DNA of 64,000 bases from Siphonodentalium dalli. Its lineage: Eukaryota; Mollusca; Scaphopoda; Gadilida; Siphonodentaliidae. How positions within the stretch are numbered: the stretch's first letter is position 1; every line of letters begins with the position of its first letter. The DNA is taken from the NCBI GenBank assembly GCA_032622095.1, contig CP136063.1, forward strand, positions 15,603,814 through 15,667,813, read 5' to 3'. Under the pieces are notes generated by a model. The model had not been told where the DNA came from, made no database searches, and saw nothing but the letters and a program-made list of their open reading frames with translations. The position numbers were made by a program, and so were the translations under genes. Below, piece after piece: positions 53,774-63,166 of this stretch.

Positions 53774-54286
53774 CATCTGAACATTTCCTAAAATACTCGC
53801 AAATGTGTGTTTAGTCTGGAAATGGCTAAAGGCGCACAAAGCCCCATAAACCACACACAACTGCCGAATATTAATATTTGCCTATAGTCGCGTATGCGTG
53901 CGATACAATACATGCGATCGAATGCAACACGAGTCGTGTGTTAGGACAACTATGTAGGTTATATGTCGTCTTCTTGTGGTATATAACATGTGTAGTTACC
54001 TCAGTTAACTGGTTCCCAGTCAAGTTGATCTCATGTCTGGTATTTACTTGAACAATAAACAGACACTGTCGAAATATGCCCGTAGGGCGGTATCGACAAT
54101 GAGCCCCAACAAACCAAATACATATTAATCATACAGTTTTATACATTTGCCAGCGAACATCCAACAAAGCATGGTATGTTTATCGCCTTTGTAATGCAAT
54201 ACACCTACAAATTTAAAAGAAACGGTTTATCGATATGTGACCCGCCGTATCAAATCCAGTCGTAAGTCGGGAGTTTTTTACCCTGT

Positions 54287-54355
54287 GCCAATGCATTCTC
54301 TTATATATGAGAGTCGACCATAGGTCGCCTCGCATATATAAGAGAATGCATTGGC
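54287..54355. repeat. 69-bp hairpin unit
   Basis: Arms of 27 bp start GCCAATGCATTCTCTTATAT and end with the reverse complement. The left arm has one mismatch (GAGAG instead of GCGAG). The inner segment CGACC-ATA-GGTCG continues the stem after one mismatch. Confidence 0.93.
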
Positions 54356-54733
54356 CTAACAATTTTTTACAATTTTAATATTTTTTTCTTGTATTCTTTA
54401 ACAATTTTATAATTTCACCCTTACATAGCCCCAGACAAACATGAGCAGACGACACTCTTCTATGTGCTTCTATATATGTGTGGGGCTCACTGCAGGGTAA
54501 TGGATATTTTGTTATTTTATGTCCTAAAAATTGTAAGAAACATTTATTTAAAAAAAATGATAAAAAATTGTTATATATGCGAGGCGACCTATGGTCGACT
54601 AGCATATATAAGAGAATGCATTGGCACAGGGTACAAAACAATCCCGACTTACGACTGGATTTGATATGGCGGGCCTCTCAATGTGGAATAGACAATTCCA
54701 ATGCATGCTTTCATATAACTGAAAAATTGTTAG

Positions 54734-54802
54734 GCCAATGCATTCTCTTATATATGCGAGGCGACCTATGGTCGACGAGCATATATAAGAGAATGCATTG
54801 GC
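54734..54802. repeat. 69-bp hairpin unit (inverted loop orientation)
   Basis: Same arms as 54287, with the loop reading GGCGACCTATGGTCGAC, i.e. the reverse complement orientation. One difference in the right arm (GACGAGC). Confidence 0.93.
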
Positions 54803-55224
54803 ACAGGGTAAAAAAAGTCCCGACTTACGACTGGATTTGATATGGCGGGTCACATTTAACAGAATCGGTTTATCGATATTACACCCATGCTTTAAAGTGA
54901 GTTATCCTTTTACGGGGACCATATATTTGGTACGTTCCATTGGTTTACTCGTAACATTACTAGTGCCAGAACAACTTCCTATAAACCGTATATATAGGAA
55001 ACAACGTTCTGATTGATTCAATTACGGGACTCTTGGCAGCGTGGTGACTTCTATACTCCGGACGTTGTCAATGACGCCGTGTTCCTTTCAGAATGTATCA
55101 TCTGACCAGTGGCCGATGCCGGTGAATCGAAAACTATAGTTAGCATCTCTTGACCAATCATAATGTTTGTTTCAACGACAATTATTCAACTTGAATTAAT
55201 AATGTGCACATGTCGGTTCTTCAG

Positions 55225-55460
55225 ATCCGCAACCAGGTATAACAATATATCCTGAGGTGGAGGCGTTATTGTTTGAAGGAAACATAAGCTTCCGCTGTAA
55301 CATAGACGCGGCGAACGAAATGTATGACGTGACCTGGAGGATAGACGGTGAGGAAATACAGAAGTCCGTGCATGTGGTGTCTGTGGATGGCAAACTACCA
55401 CCGGAGACGTATTTAATGGAGTATCCGTGGCTGTACCGCAACATCACAATCGGATTCTTA
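55225..55460 (+). CDS. Exon F: VWDE-like region, first part
   Basis: The exon follows GGTTCTTCAG. It begins with two bases that complete Asp with the G of exon E and ends GGATTCTTA|GTAAGC on a whole codon. Reading DPQPGITIYPEVEALL, then FEGNISFRCNIDAANE, YDVTWRIDGEEIQ, SVHVVSVDGKLPPETY and WLYRNITIGFL. The pattern of a Pro-rich start, a strand with one Cys (F.C.I), then V.W..DG and a C-terminal L....I..GF resembles the Ig-like or filamin-like segment between the D8C and VWD domains of VWDE proteins. This match is from memory of the family, not a search. Two sequons (NIS, NIT) fit an extracellular location. Confidence 0.8.
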
Positions 55461-56259
55461 GTAAGCATATAAATATTTGGATCGTACTATGTATTTTATA
55501 TGAATGTTGATTTACAGAATATGCACAACTGCAAAAATCCATATAAAGTAATGTTATTCTGACGGTCCTCATGGTGTATTGGTCAGGGACTTGGAGACTG
55601 GATGCAAGAGTGGGCAGTATGAAATGTAACCGACACAACGTCAGTTGAAATTTCCATACCAATAGTATGTTGAATGTGATATTACAACAAGTGATGAGTG
55701 TGAATTGTGTTTTGACAAATAAAAGTAAAATATTCCCTACTTCTGCAGGGTGTGGGTCAAACAAGTTTTTTTCCGGGCACGTATGACGGGTGGGTTATCA
55801 AGGGGGTCTCAAATGCATTTTCAGCAACTCAAAACATGTTTCCTCTATTTATACTTCTTTCAGTGTAATTAGGAATAATATTAGTCAAAACCAACATTGC
55901 TTGCTATGTCAGTACTTAGTATATTGTTATAAATTACTGCCACTACAAGTCCATTCACACTTAGAACTCTTGGATAACATTGCATAAGCAATCACTATCC
56001 GAGCAAACTGAACAAATCACATATACAACCTTGATAGAAGATAGGAACAGTTATGAGTCTGACAATTACATGAGGTTGGGGTTGATTAGTTCAACTTAGT
56101 GAAAATAGAAGGGACAAGCCCACGTTTTTTGTTGCGCGCCACACTGGCCTAAGATTGACAAAGGAGTGTGTAATGGGGCTCACTTAATTCACATCATTGT
56201 GCGGTTCTGCGCTTAGTACACATCCATCTTTCATGACGATTTTTTTGCGAAAACTCTAT

Positions 56260-56622
56260 GCCAATGCATTCTCTTATATAAGCGAGTCCACCATAGGTCG
56301 CCTCGCATATATAATATAATGCATTGGCCTAACACATTTTATATCATCTTTATAATTGTTAAACAATGTAAGAACAAATGAAAAAGGATGATAAAAAAAA
56401 CATTATAAATAATGTAACAAAAAATGATAAAAAATGTAAAATTGTTAAAGAATGTAATAAATGATAAAAAATGCTAAAATTGTTAAAGAATATAATAACA
56501 AATGATAAATATTGTTATAGAATGTAAGAAGAAATTATAAAAATGACAAACATTGTTAAAGAATTTGTTTTTAAGGAATGTAAGAAAATTGCTAGGCCAA
56601 TACATTCTCTTATATATGCGAG
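56260..56622. mobile_element. Hairpin-bearing AT-rich element, one complete and one half hairpin
   Basis: A complete 69-bp hairpin at 56260-56328 (loop GTCCACCATAGGTCGCC) is followed by AT-rich sequence with repeated AAAGAATGTAAGAA and ATGATAAAAA words, then by a single arm at 56595-56622 (GCCAATACATTCTCTTATAT). The outer GTGACCCGCC-type ends of the other copies are missing, so this copy is truncated. Confidence 0.75.
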
Positions 56623-56797
56623 AGCATTAAAAGGGTTACTGGGTATGTGTGTATAATAATAATTTATTTCAAACCATTTATGTGAGACCATGAGGAAGTG
56701 GTAAACATTCCGGCCATTTCACATTTACAACATCAGTTCAAATATGATTAGCGTACAACAAAATTCAGCAAGGGATTCACCAAAATGCAAGCGTTGA

Positions 56798-57025
56798 AAT
56801 AGGGTGTCTGTCATTTGCAGAATGAGGTCCCCATAGGGTGCATTTAGTGATGCTACCCCACATAGTGGGCTAACATCACCAAATTCACCCTCTGGGGACC
56901 TCATTCTGCTTACATCTCAGCAGAATGAGGTTCCCAGAGGGTGAATTTGGGTGCTAGCCCGCTATGCGGAGTAGCATCACTAAATTCACCCTCTGGGAAC
57001 CTCATTCTGCAAATGACAGACACAC
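56798..57025. repeat. Nested inverted repeat, four related arms
   Basis: GTGTCTGTCATTTGCAGAAT at the left is the inverse of ATTCTGCAAATGACAGACAC at the right, so the whole 228-bp block is one large foldback. Inside, GCAGAATGAGGTCCCCA and TGGGGACCTCATTCTGC (left half), and GCAGAATGAGGTTCCCA with TGGGAACCTCATTCTGC (right half), each form their own foldback. The centre is TTACATCTCA. Confidence 0.92.
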
Positions 57026-59010
57026 TATTTTAAGGCTTGGGGGCTGCAGGTCATCAATATTATACAAGGTAAATCACTCGAGTCTAGCATATTATTAATA
57101 AAGAACGTACTATACCATTAAGTCTGATTAAGTTGTGAAATGTTGCTTCTTGTTAAGTAGCATACATTGCCAACTTAAGAAATACATTCAGTGTTTGTTT
57201 TTCTCGCAAATTATTGTTTATGCTACTAGCAGGTGGGTGTAGAAAAACGCTGACAAAATTAGCAGAAAACAAATTTGGGTCAAGGGGTTGGTGGGTCCCA
57301 AAAATCGTTAACAACTAAAAAAAATTAATCGTACTTTTCCGACAGCCCCCTATATACTAACTAGGTCAAATTTATGAATTAAAGTTCAATTGGAAATGTT
57401 CTAAGTTCTAACGTGATTGCGTGTTAGGTTGGACATTTCAACAAAAATTAATAAGTTCGAGGTACCAGCTGTAACATTACCACTCAATGACAGTACAAAT
57501 GGAATTTCCCTGGGTTGCAGTTGGAAATTCTAACTGGACGCCAACAACCGAGACCCTCTAGTCATGTCCCTGATAATAATATAGATGTAGGTGTAGCAGT
57601 TAATAATTGTCACCGGCGTCAGTTGAATAGAGAGTGTCTCAATCAAATAAAACTGACATGGTTTGAATTGAAGCAACATGGCTTGTATCGGTTATATGAG
57701 CATGTCACTGTGTTCCTATTATAATCAATCGGTGAATGCATGACAATACACAAACACACGTATACGCACGTCACATTATTATGCACACGAACAGAGCAAT
57801 GTGCTTCACACGATAATAATAGTTGTCGGTACGAAATACTTCAGAATGACAGTTTAAAGATTCCGGATATTGTTGGGGTGCGATTTAAAATTATATAGGA
57901 TGTGGGCTAAGTAAACGGCGAACGATAACATCCTTCGATCTGGTAGCTTCAATGGTTCTGCACATAATAATGTTCATAGCCTAATTATCTGAACGTAGTG
58001 CAGTGGTATGCGCGGTTTATTAAAAGTCCACGAACTTTGTGTTAGTTACACACTTAGTTGTGTCATCAAGTCCGTGTCATAATGTTTTTTTTATGTTTTT
58101 ATAAATTGGGCGAGGCTCTGATGAGGACATGAACAGAATATATTAGTGACTAATTATGAAGACTATAAAAGTCACTCAATTTCAAAATTTAATTAATCAA
58201 ACTAACGTTTTTACTATAATATACGGTCATGGTTCAACCAAGCGTTCAGTAAGTGGCATGGGAACAACTCAAAAACTACTGAGAGCACAAAATCGAAATT
58301 GCACCTAAAATTAAACTCCCTAATTTAGTTCAAGTTATATCCATCTATGAGCTTGACGGATATTTGCTCAAGACAAAGCAAGAAATGCAGAAGAACAGAA
58401 GATGCCCGAATACAATGTTACTATAAATCATGTTAATTGTAGACAATGCTTCCGGGCTGTCAATCTTATGCAGTTAAACCCCCGAATTTAAACCGCGCTG
58501 AATTATATATTAACAATGGAGCTAAACCAACGTCTAAGGGCGCGTTTGTGCTCATGGACAACAACCAACAAACAAACATGTCATACACCCTACTGTAACA
58601 TGTGTGATCGCATGTCGGTTGTAAAAGTCCGGATCAAAATATGCTCGCTATCAAAACCATTATATGTTCACTGTAATACTATAAAGAACGCAACAGTTCG
58701 CACAAGGCTCGTACGGTTGATAATCTTGACACAACAGCCAAACCAGACTCGTCACTTGAACGTGTGTGAATCTGTAGGTAATATGAACCTAGTTGTACGA
58801 TGAATTGTTGGCCTGTGGATGACAATTCAGCCTGTTCTCCCGGAAATCAGAACGTTATGTACTGATAATGGGATTTGTTTTAGGTTCATGCACCATCGGC
58901 TTAGCATCTCCCCAATTCGAATTGATAACGAACTGAAATTGAGAGGGTTTATTAACATTATCGACTCATTATGACTTATTATAAGTTGAGTATGGACGGA
59001 AAATAGCACG

Positions 59011-59571
59011 AATAAACCTACTCTAGACTTACCAGATATGTGACCGGTCATATCAAATCCAGTCGGAAGTCGGGATTTTTTTACCCTGTGCCAATGCATT
59101 CTCTTATATATGCGAGTCGACCATAGGTCGCCTCGCATATATAAGAGAATGCATTGGCCTAACAATTTTTTGTCATGTTTTTTAAATAAATGTTTCTTAC
59201 AATTTTTAGGACATAAAATAAAAAACATACATTACCCTGCAGGGAGCCCCACACATATGTAGAAGCATATAGAAGAGTGTCGTCTGTTCATGTTTGTCTG
59301 GGGCTCTGTATGGGTGAAATTATAAAATTGTTAAAGAATACAAGAACAAATTATTAAAATTGTAAAAAATTGTTAGGCCAATGCATTCTCTTATATATGC
59401 GAGGCGACCTATGGTCGACTCGCATATATAAGATAATGCATTGGCACAGGGTAAAAAAAATCCCGACTTCCGACTGGATTTGATATGGCGGGTCACATAT
59501 ACGGAATTTCACCTGCGTGGAACCTCTTGTGTAATGTCATGTAATAAACCTACTATAGACTTACCAGATAT
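59011..59571. mobile_element. Second inverted-repeat element with two 69-bp hairpins, flanked by a 29-bp direct repeat
   Basis: The element proper is 59040-59496. The ends GTGACCGGTCATATCAAATC and GATTTGATATGGCGGGTCAC are inverted copies, and hairpins lie at 59090-59158 and 59377-59445. The interior between them is the inverse of the interior of the 54237 element (ACATAAAATA, CCCTGCAGGGAGCCCCACAC, GTCTGGGGCTC), so the two copies are in opposite orientation. A 29-bp direct repeat flanks it (59011-59039 and 59543-59571, AATAAACCTACT at the start; 28 of 29 identical), the right copy standing 46 bp away from the element end. Confidence 0.82.
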
Positions 59572-59649
59572 ACGCTCTATGAACTGTGTTTTAAATGTGG
59601 GCCGCGCCATAAAAAGGAATAACTGATACAACTCCACTACGGGTTATTT

Positions 59650-60032
59650 AACCCTTTACCCAACAAAACGGTCAAAAACGCCCAAATAAAGTTTCAACAG
59701 CCTAAAATATATTCGGTCTGTCTCAATAACACCATACAAATATGGATATCATTGGAACCGGTTCATTGACCACATTGTGATGGTTACAGTTATGCCCTGT
59801 GCCAGCGCATTCTCTTATATATGCGAGTCGACCATAGGTCGCCGCGCATATATAAGAGAATGCATTGGCCTAAAAATATATTTTTTAACACTTTTTCTAC
59901 ATTCTTTGACAATTTTATCATTTTTAATATGTTAAGCCAATGCATTCTCTTATATATGCGAGGCGACCTATGGTCGACTCGCATATATAAGAGAATGCAT
60001 TGGCGCAGGGCCGTTATGTTGGGTAAAGGGTT
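59650..60032. mobile_element. Compact 383-bp element with 22-bp terminal inverted repeats and two hairpins
   Basis: Ends AACCCTTTACCCAACA (59650) and TGTTGGGTAAAGGGTT (to 60032) are inverted over 22 bp with one mismatch. Inside are 69-bp hairpins at 59801-59869 and 59936-60004 in opposite loop orientation around a short AT spacer. The outer ends differ from the GTGACCCGCC type, so hairpins of one family sit in a different carrier. Confidence 0.8.
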
Positions 60033-60169
60033 CAGGACCTATGTGAATATCACAGGTCGATTATGAACCTGTTTGCGCAAGCATATGTTGGATATTTCGA
60101 TCTGATTAATTTCCCGAACAGTTAACAGAGAACGGTTCCCGTTGGAATTTTAGGATTCGGATTAGAGTG

Positions 60170-60739
60170 TATATTATAACCGTGTGCATATTATAACTGT
60201 GTATAATGTAATCAATATAAAGGAGAACCGTGTGTTTATTATAATCGTTGAGAACCGTGTGTATATTATAATCCTTGAGAACCGTGTGTATATTATAATC
60301 ATTGCTAAACCGTGTGTATATTATGATCATTATAAAGGAGAACCGTGTGTATATTATAATGTGTGTGCATCATACACGTGTGCATATTATAACCGTTTGT
60401 ATATTATAACCGTGTGTACATTATAACCGTTTGTATATTATAATGGGTGTACAGTATAACCGTGTGTATTATAACCGTTTGTATATTATAACCGTGTATA
60501 CATTATAACCGTATGTATGTTATAATCGTGTGTATACTATAACTGTGTGTATATTATAACCGTGTGTATATTATAACCGCATGCATGTTACAATCGTATG
60601 TATATTGTGATCGTGTTTATATTATAACCGTGTATATATATTAACCGCATGTATATTATAACCGTGTGTATATTATAACCGTGTGTATATTATATCCGCG
60701 TGTATATTATATCAGCGTGTATATTATATCCGTATATAT

Positions 60740-60804
<65 letters not shown>

Positions 60805-60865
60805 CCATTTGTGTGTTATAACCGTATGTATATTATAACCGCGAGCATATTATAACCGTGTGATT
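60170..60865. repeat. 17-bp minisatellite with an internal TA microsatellite
   Basis: Degenerate units of about 17 bp reading ATTATAACCGTGTGTAT, about 35-40 copies with many variants (CCGTTTG, CCGCATG, TCGTGTG), interrupted by a (TA)n run at about 60740-60798. The last recognisable unit (ATTATAACCGTGTG) lies about 15 bp before the acceptor of exon G. Confidence 0.93.
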
Positions 60866-60876
60866 TCTTATTCCAG

Positions 60877-60963
60877 GTTGACTGTATGGTTCTCGTTAAA
60901 ACTGCCGAAAGTGATGGTACTGGAAACGGTTTCAGAAGCGCGCCATTCTTTGCAGGCATCAAG
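60877..60963 (+). CDS. Exon G: VWDE-like region, short Cys-containing strand exon
   Basis: 87 nt, whole codons, between TTCTTATTCCAG and ATCAAG|GTCGGT. It reads VDCMVLVKTAESDG, then TGNGFRSAPFFAGIK. Joined to exon F it gives WLYRNITIGF-LVDCMVLVK. In VWDE proteins the matching place has a strand with a single Cys followed by a variable loop and a conserved FFAGIK motif. FFAGIK here is the best single marker that this region is VWDE-like (from memory). It pairs with exon F to complete a small domain. Confidence 0.82.
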
Positions 60964-61378
60964 GTCGGTCAGACGCTCTTAATTTATATATCACGTGTTG
61001 TTTTATGATATAATATGATCTAAAATCGTTTTCGTTTATGATTGTGGTGCGGAATAATAATAAATCCATACTTGTCACCGTCCTATCGTTCGCCCTCATG
61101 ACGCGCAGCTCCCGTTATGCTAGGGATACAATTGGTGAGATAATGGACGATTCCGATGTCATTGGTGGCAGAATTGTCGATTATACAATGAGGCACACGT
61201 GACGTCCACATTTTGTGCAGAACAGAATGCGATAGTGAATACTAATTGTGGACAGATATTCAGTGAGACACAGCGGAGTCGGGCCCATTAATTTGGTATA
61301 CAAGTGATAATTGTTTTTATCTAAAGAGTAAGAGCACACATAATATGATATTGTCACTGCTACATTTATTTACCACAG
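60964..61378 (+). other. Intron G/H (415 bp)
   Basis: The shortest intron of the gene; GTCGGT to TTTACCACAG. Nothing else is seen in it. Confidence 0.8.
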
Positions 61379-61628
61379 ATCCTTGACCCAGAGCTCACCT
61401 TGATAGAAGGGGAGAGTGGGACAATACGACTTCAGTCGACGGTCCCTGTCGGATGTACTGAAAGGGCAAAAGAGTTGAAGGAGGAAGATGCAGTGTGCAA
61501 TGTGGGATGAAAGAAAACGATCTTGTGTTTGAATTCGATAGACAGGATTGTGGGATGTCCATACGACACGTGGCATGGTCAAATGTAACAACTATAGATG
61601 TCACAACTCTTCCTGACCATACATATAG
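61379..61628 (+). CDS. Exon H: VWDE-like region, carries an apparent 2-nt frameshift
   Basis: The exon follows TTTACCACAG and ends ACATATAG|GTTGGT. The first part, in phase 0, reads ILDPELTLIEGESG, TIRLQSTVPVGC and TERAKELKEEDAV, resembling the VWDE segment with a T..STVP..C motif. It then meets TGA at 61505-61507. The second part is open in another frame: CGMKENDLVFEFDR, QDCGMSIRHVAWSN and VTTIDVTTLPDHTY. The switch lies in GCAGTGTGCAATG (about 61491-61503). The frames would be continuous if one TG of the TGTG were absent. Counting that, the exon ends in phase 2, which fits exon I. It may be an assembly indel, a polymorphism or a real disabling mutation; I keep it as a coding exon because all other exons are intact. 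Confidence 0.72.
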
Positions 61629-62330
61629 GTTGGTGTCAACACATTTATTATTCCGAAAAGCCATATCCAGTAATATAATATGACTCCATTTATGAAGATG
61701 TTAAAGGTGAAAGGTAAACATGTTTCGAATTGTCATTACCAAATAAGTTAATGTGTAATGTATAATTTTCCCGGCGCCGATACAGACACACGGGTAGGTA
61801 CAAGGGACGGGTGTAGTTATGTTGGGTGTCGTCTGTATGTATATTAATTTGGAATGTAAATAAGTATATTACCGTTATTACACATGTATATATGTTGATT
61901 CATAATTTGTTCCAACCAGCTATTTAATTGCTTTATTCTCAGATTCAATGAATAACATGAATAGATATTGAGCATACGAAATTACATACAAAGGATGGAC
62001 AGAATGACGAATAAAATTTATGTAAAAAATATACAGGGACCTCCCATAACGTCCACATCGTCATCATCAACATCTTTATCATCGTTATATCACCACCACC
62101 ACTGTCATCATGATCATCATCATAATATTCTTCGTCGTCGTCATCATCAGCAGCATCATCATCATCACCAACATCTTTATCATTTGTATATCGCAATCAC
62201 CATCATCATCATTATCATCATAATAATAATCATCGTCACCATTATCACCATCATCATCACGATCATCATTATTATTATTATCATCACCATCATCATCATC
62301 ATCATCACCATCAACACCAGCATTATTATC

Positions 62331-62362
<32 letters not shown>

Positions 62363-63081
62363 CACCACCATCATCATCATCATCATCACCACCATCATCA
62401 TCACCATCATTATCATCATCATCATAATAATCTTCACCATCATATAGTCGTCATGATCAGTATCGCCATTATCATCATTAAAATAACATATCCATCAGAG
62501 TCTTATAAAATATGTTTTAACCAGCTCTGGCATACACCATTATTACGCGCGCTGGGTTTATACTGTCCTAGAGATTGTAGATAGCTATGGTTCGCTGAGC
62601 GTTTTATTTATGGATAATGGGAATTTTTGGGAGGATTAAACGTCGAACTGCGAATCAGAGGCCGAGTCCGGAGAAAGGTGTAGTTGGGAATTTGAATTTC
62701 GTTTATTGTCCTTTACATTATTATATCAATAATGTTGATTTTTGGTTTGTGACAAACTCTGTCAATTACAAATAAAAGAAATGAAAAAGATAATATGTAA
62801 GTCCTATATTTCAACTTGTATAGACACTTTTCGTTCGACAACCCACTGGGGGTTGTGGTCGGAGACGGCCGAGTCGGCCGCCGGTTCGTAAATTAGTTGC
62901 TGGTTGTTATTGTTATTTTAACGGAACTCTGAGTTGGTCATTCGCGAAACCAATATATTTTATATTCTATAATTACAATCATGGGCATATAATAGATTAT
63001 CTTGAGCGCGTTACAATTTCTGACATTGGTTTTCTTGTATATACATGCATTACATTTACTATAGTATTGTGTTAGGTTCAG
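61629..63081 (+). other. Intron H/I (1.45 kb)
   Basis: GTTGGT to TTAGGTTCAG. The middle holds the ATC/ATT trinucleotide array (62045-62445). The rest (62470-63080) has nothing recognisable. Confidence 0.7.
62045..62445. repeat. ATC/ATT-rich trinucleotide low-complexity array
   Basis: About 400 bp of near-continuous CAT/ATC units with ATT and ACC variants. It produces poly-Ile/His ORFs on the plus strand and poly-Met on the minus strand, which are artefacts of the repeat. Confidence 0.97.
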
Positions 63082-63166
63082 GAGGACCGCTTATGTTATG
63101 TTGCGAGCGCTCAAAGGGACTATCAATCACCCGGCTTGGGGGCTTGCACAGCTGCCAACTATACGG
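63082..63166 (+). CDS. Exon I: VWDE-like region just before the expected VWD domain
   Basis: 85 nt between GTTAGGTTCAG and ATACGG|GTGAGT. One base completes Arg with AG from exon H (TYR|RTA). The exon then reads RTAYVMLRALKGTI and NHPAWGLAQLPTIR in whole codons, ending in phase 0. The pattern hydrophobic strand, then HPAW, then LPTIR(V) fits the segment before the VWD domain of VWDE proteins, where a W and an I.V strand precede the C..DPH start of VWD. The VWD domain itself is not in the window. The other two frames are open too, so the frame choice rests on the phase match with exon H and on this pattern. Confidence 0.6.

Larger units (their letters stand above)
54211..54879. mobile_element. 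Inverted-repeat element with 69-bp hairpins, flanked by a 26-bp direct repeat
   Basis: The element proper is 54237-54853. It has ends GTGACCCGCCGTATCAAATC and, in inverse, GATTTGATATGGCGGGTCAC, and each end leads through CCAGTCGTAAGTCGGGA to a hairpin (54287-54355 and 54734-54802). A third, partial hairpin lies at 54571-54625. The interior has AT-rich words and CCCCAGACAAACATGAGCAG. Immediately outside are direct copies of a 26-bp host-like sequence (54211-54236 and 54854-54879, CGGTTTATCGATAT at their ends; 24 of 26 identical). No transposase ORF. Confidence 0.82.
52448..55224 (+). other. Intron E/F (2.8 kb)
   Basis: GTAAGT to GGTTCTTCAG. Contents: a 22-bp tandem repeat (52569-52678), the complete TTAA-bordered MITE (53246-53773) and a hairpin-bearing inverted element (54237-54853). 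The ORF at 52781-53062 is discussed under rejected items. Between 53774 and 54210 nothing is recognised. Confidence 0.75.
55461..60876 (+). other. Intron F/G (5.4 kb)
   Basis: GTAAGC to TTTCTTATTCCAG. It holds a hairpin element (56260-56622), a nested inverted repeat (56798-57025), two further hairpin elements (59011-59571 and 59650-60032) and a 17-bp minisatellite running up to the acceptor (60170-60865). The stretch 57030-59000 shows nothing recognisable beyond short ORFs. Confidence 0.75.

Noticed and set aside
54375-60066. Several ORFs of 60-133 residues containing RGDLWSTRIYKRMHW-like segments
   Set aside because: These are translations of the 69-bp hairpin family (both strands give similar peptides), not genes.
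61945-62447. Ile/His-rich plus ORF and Met-rich minus ORF
   Set aside because: Direct translation of an ATC trinucleotide array.
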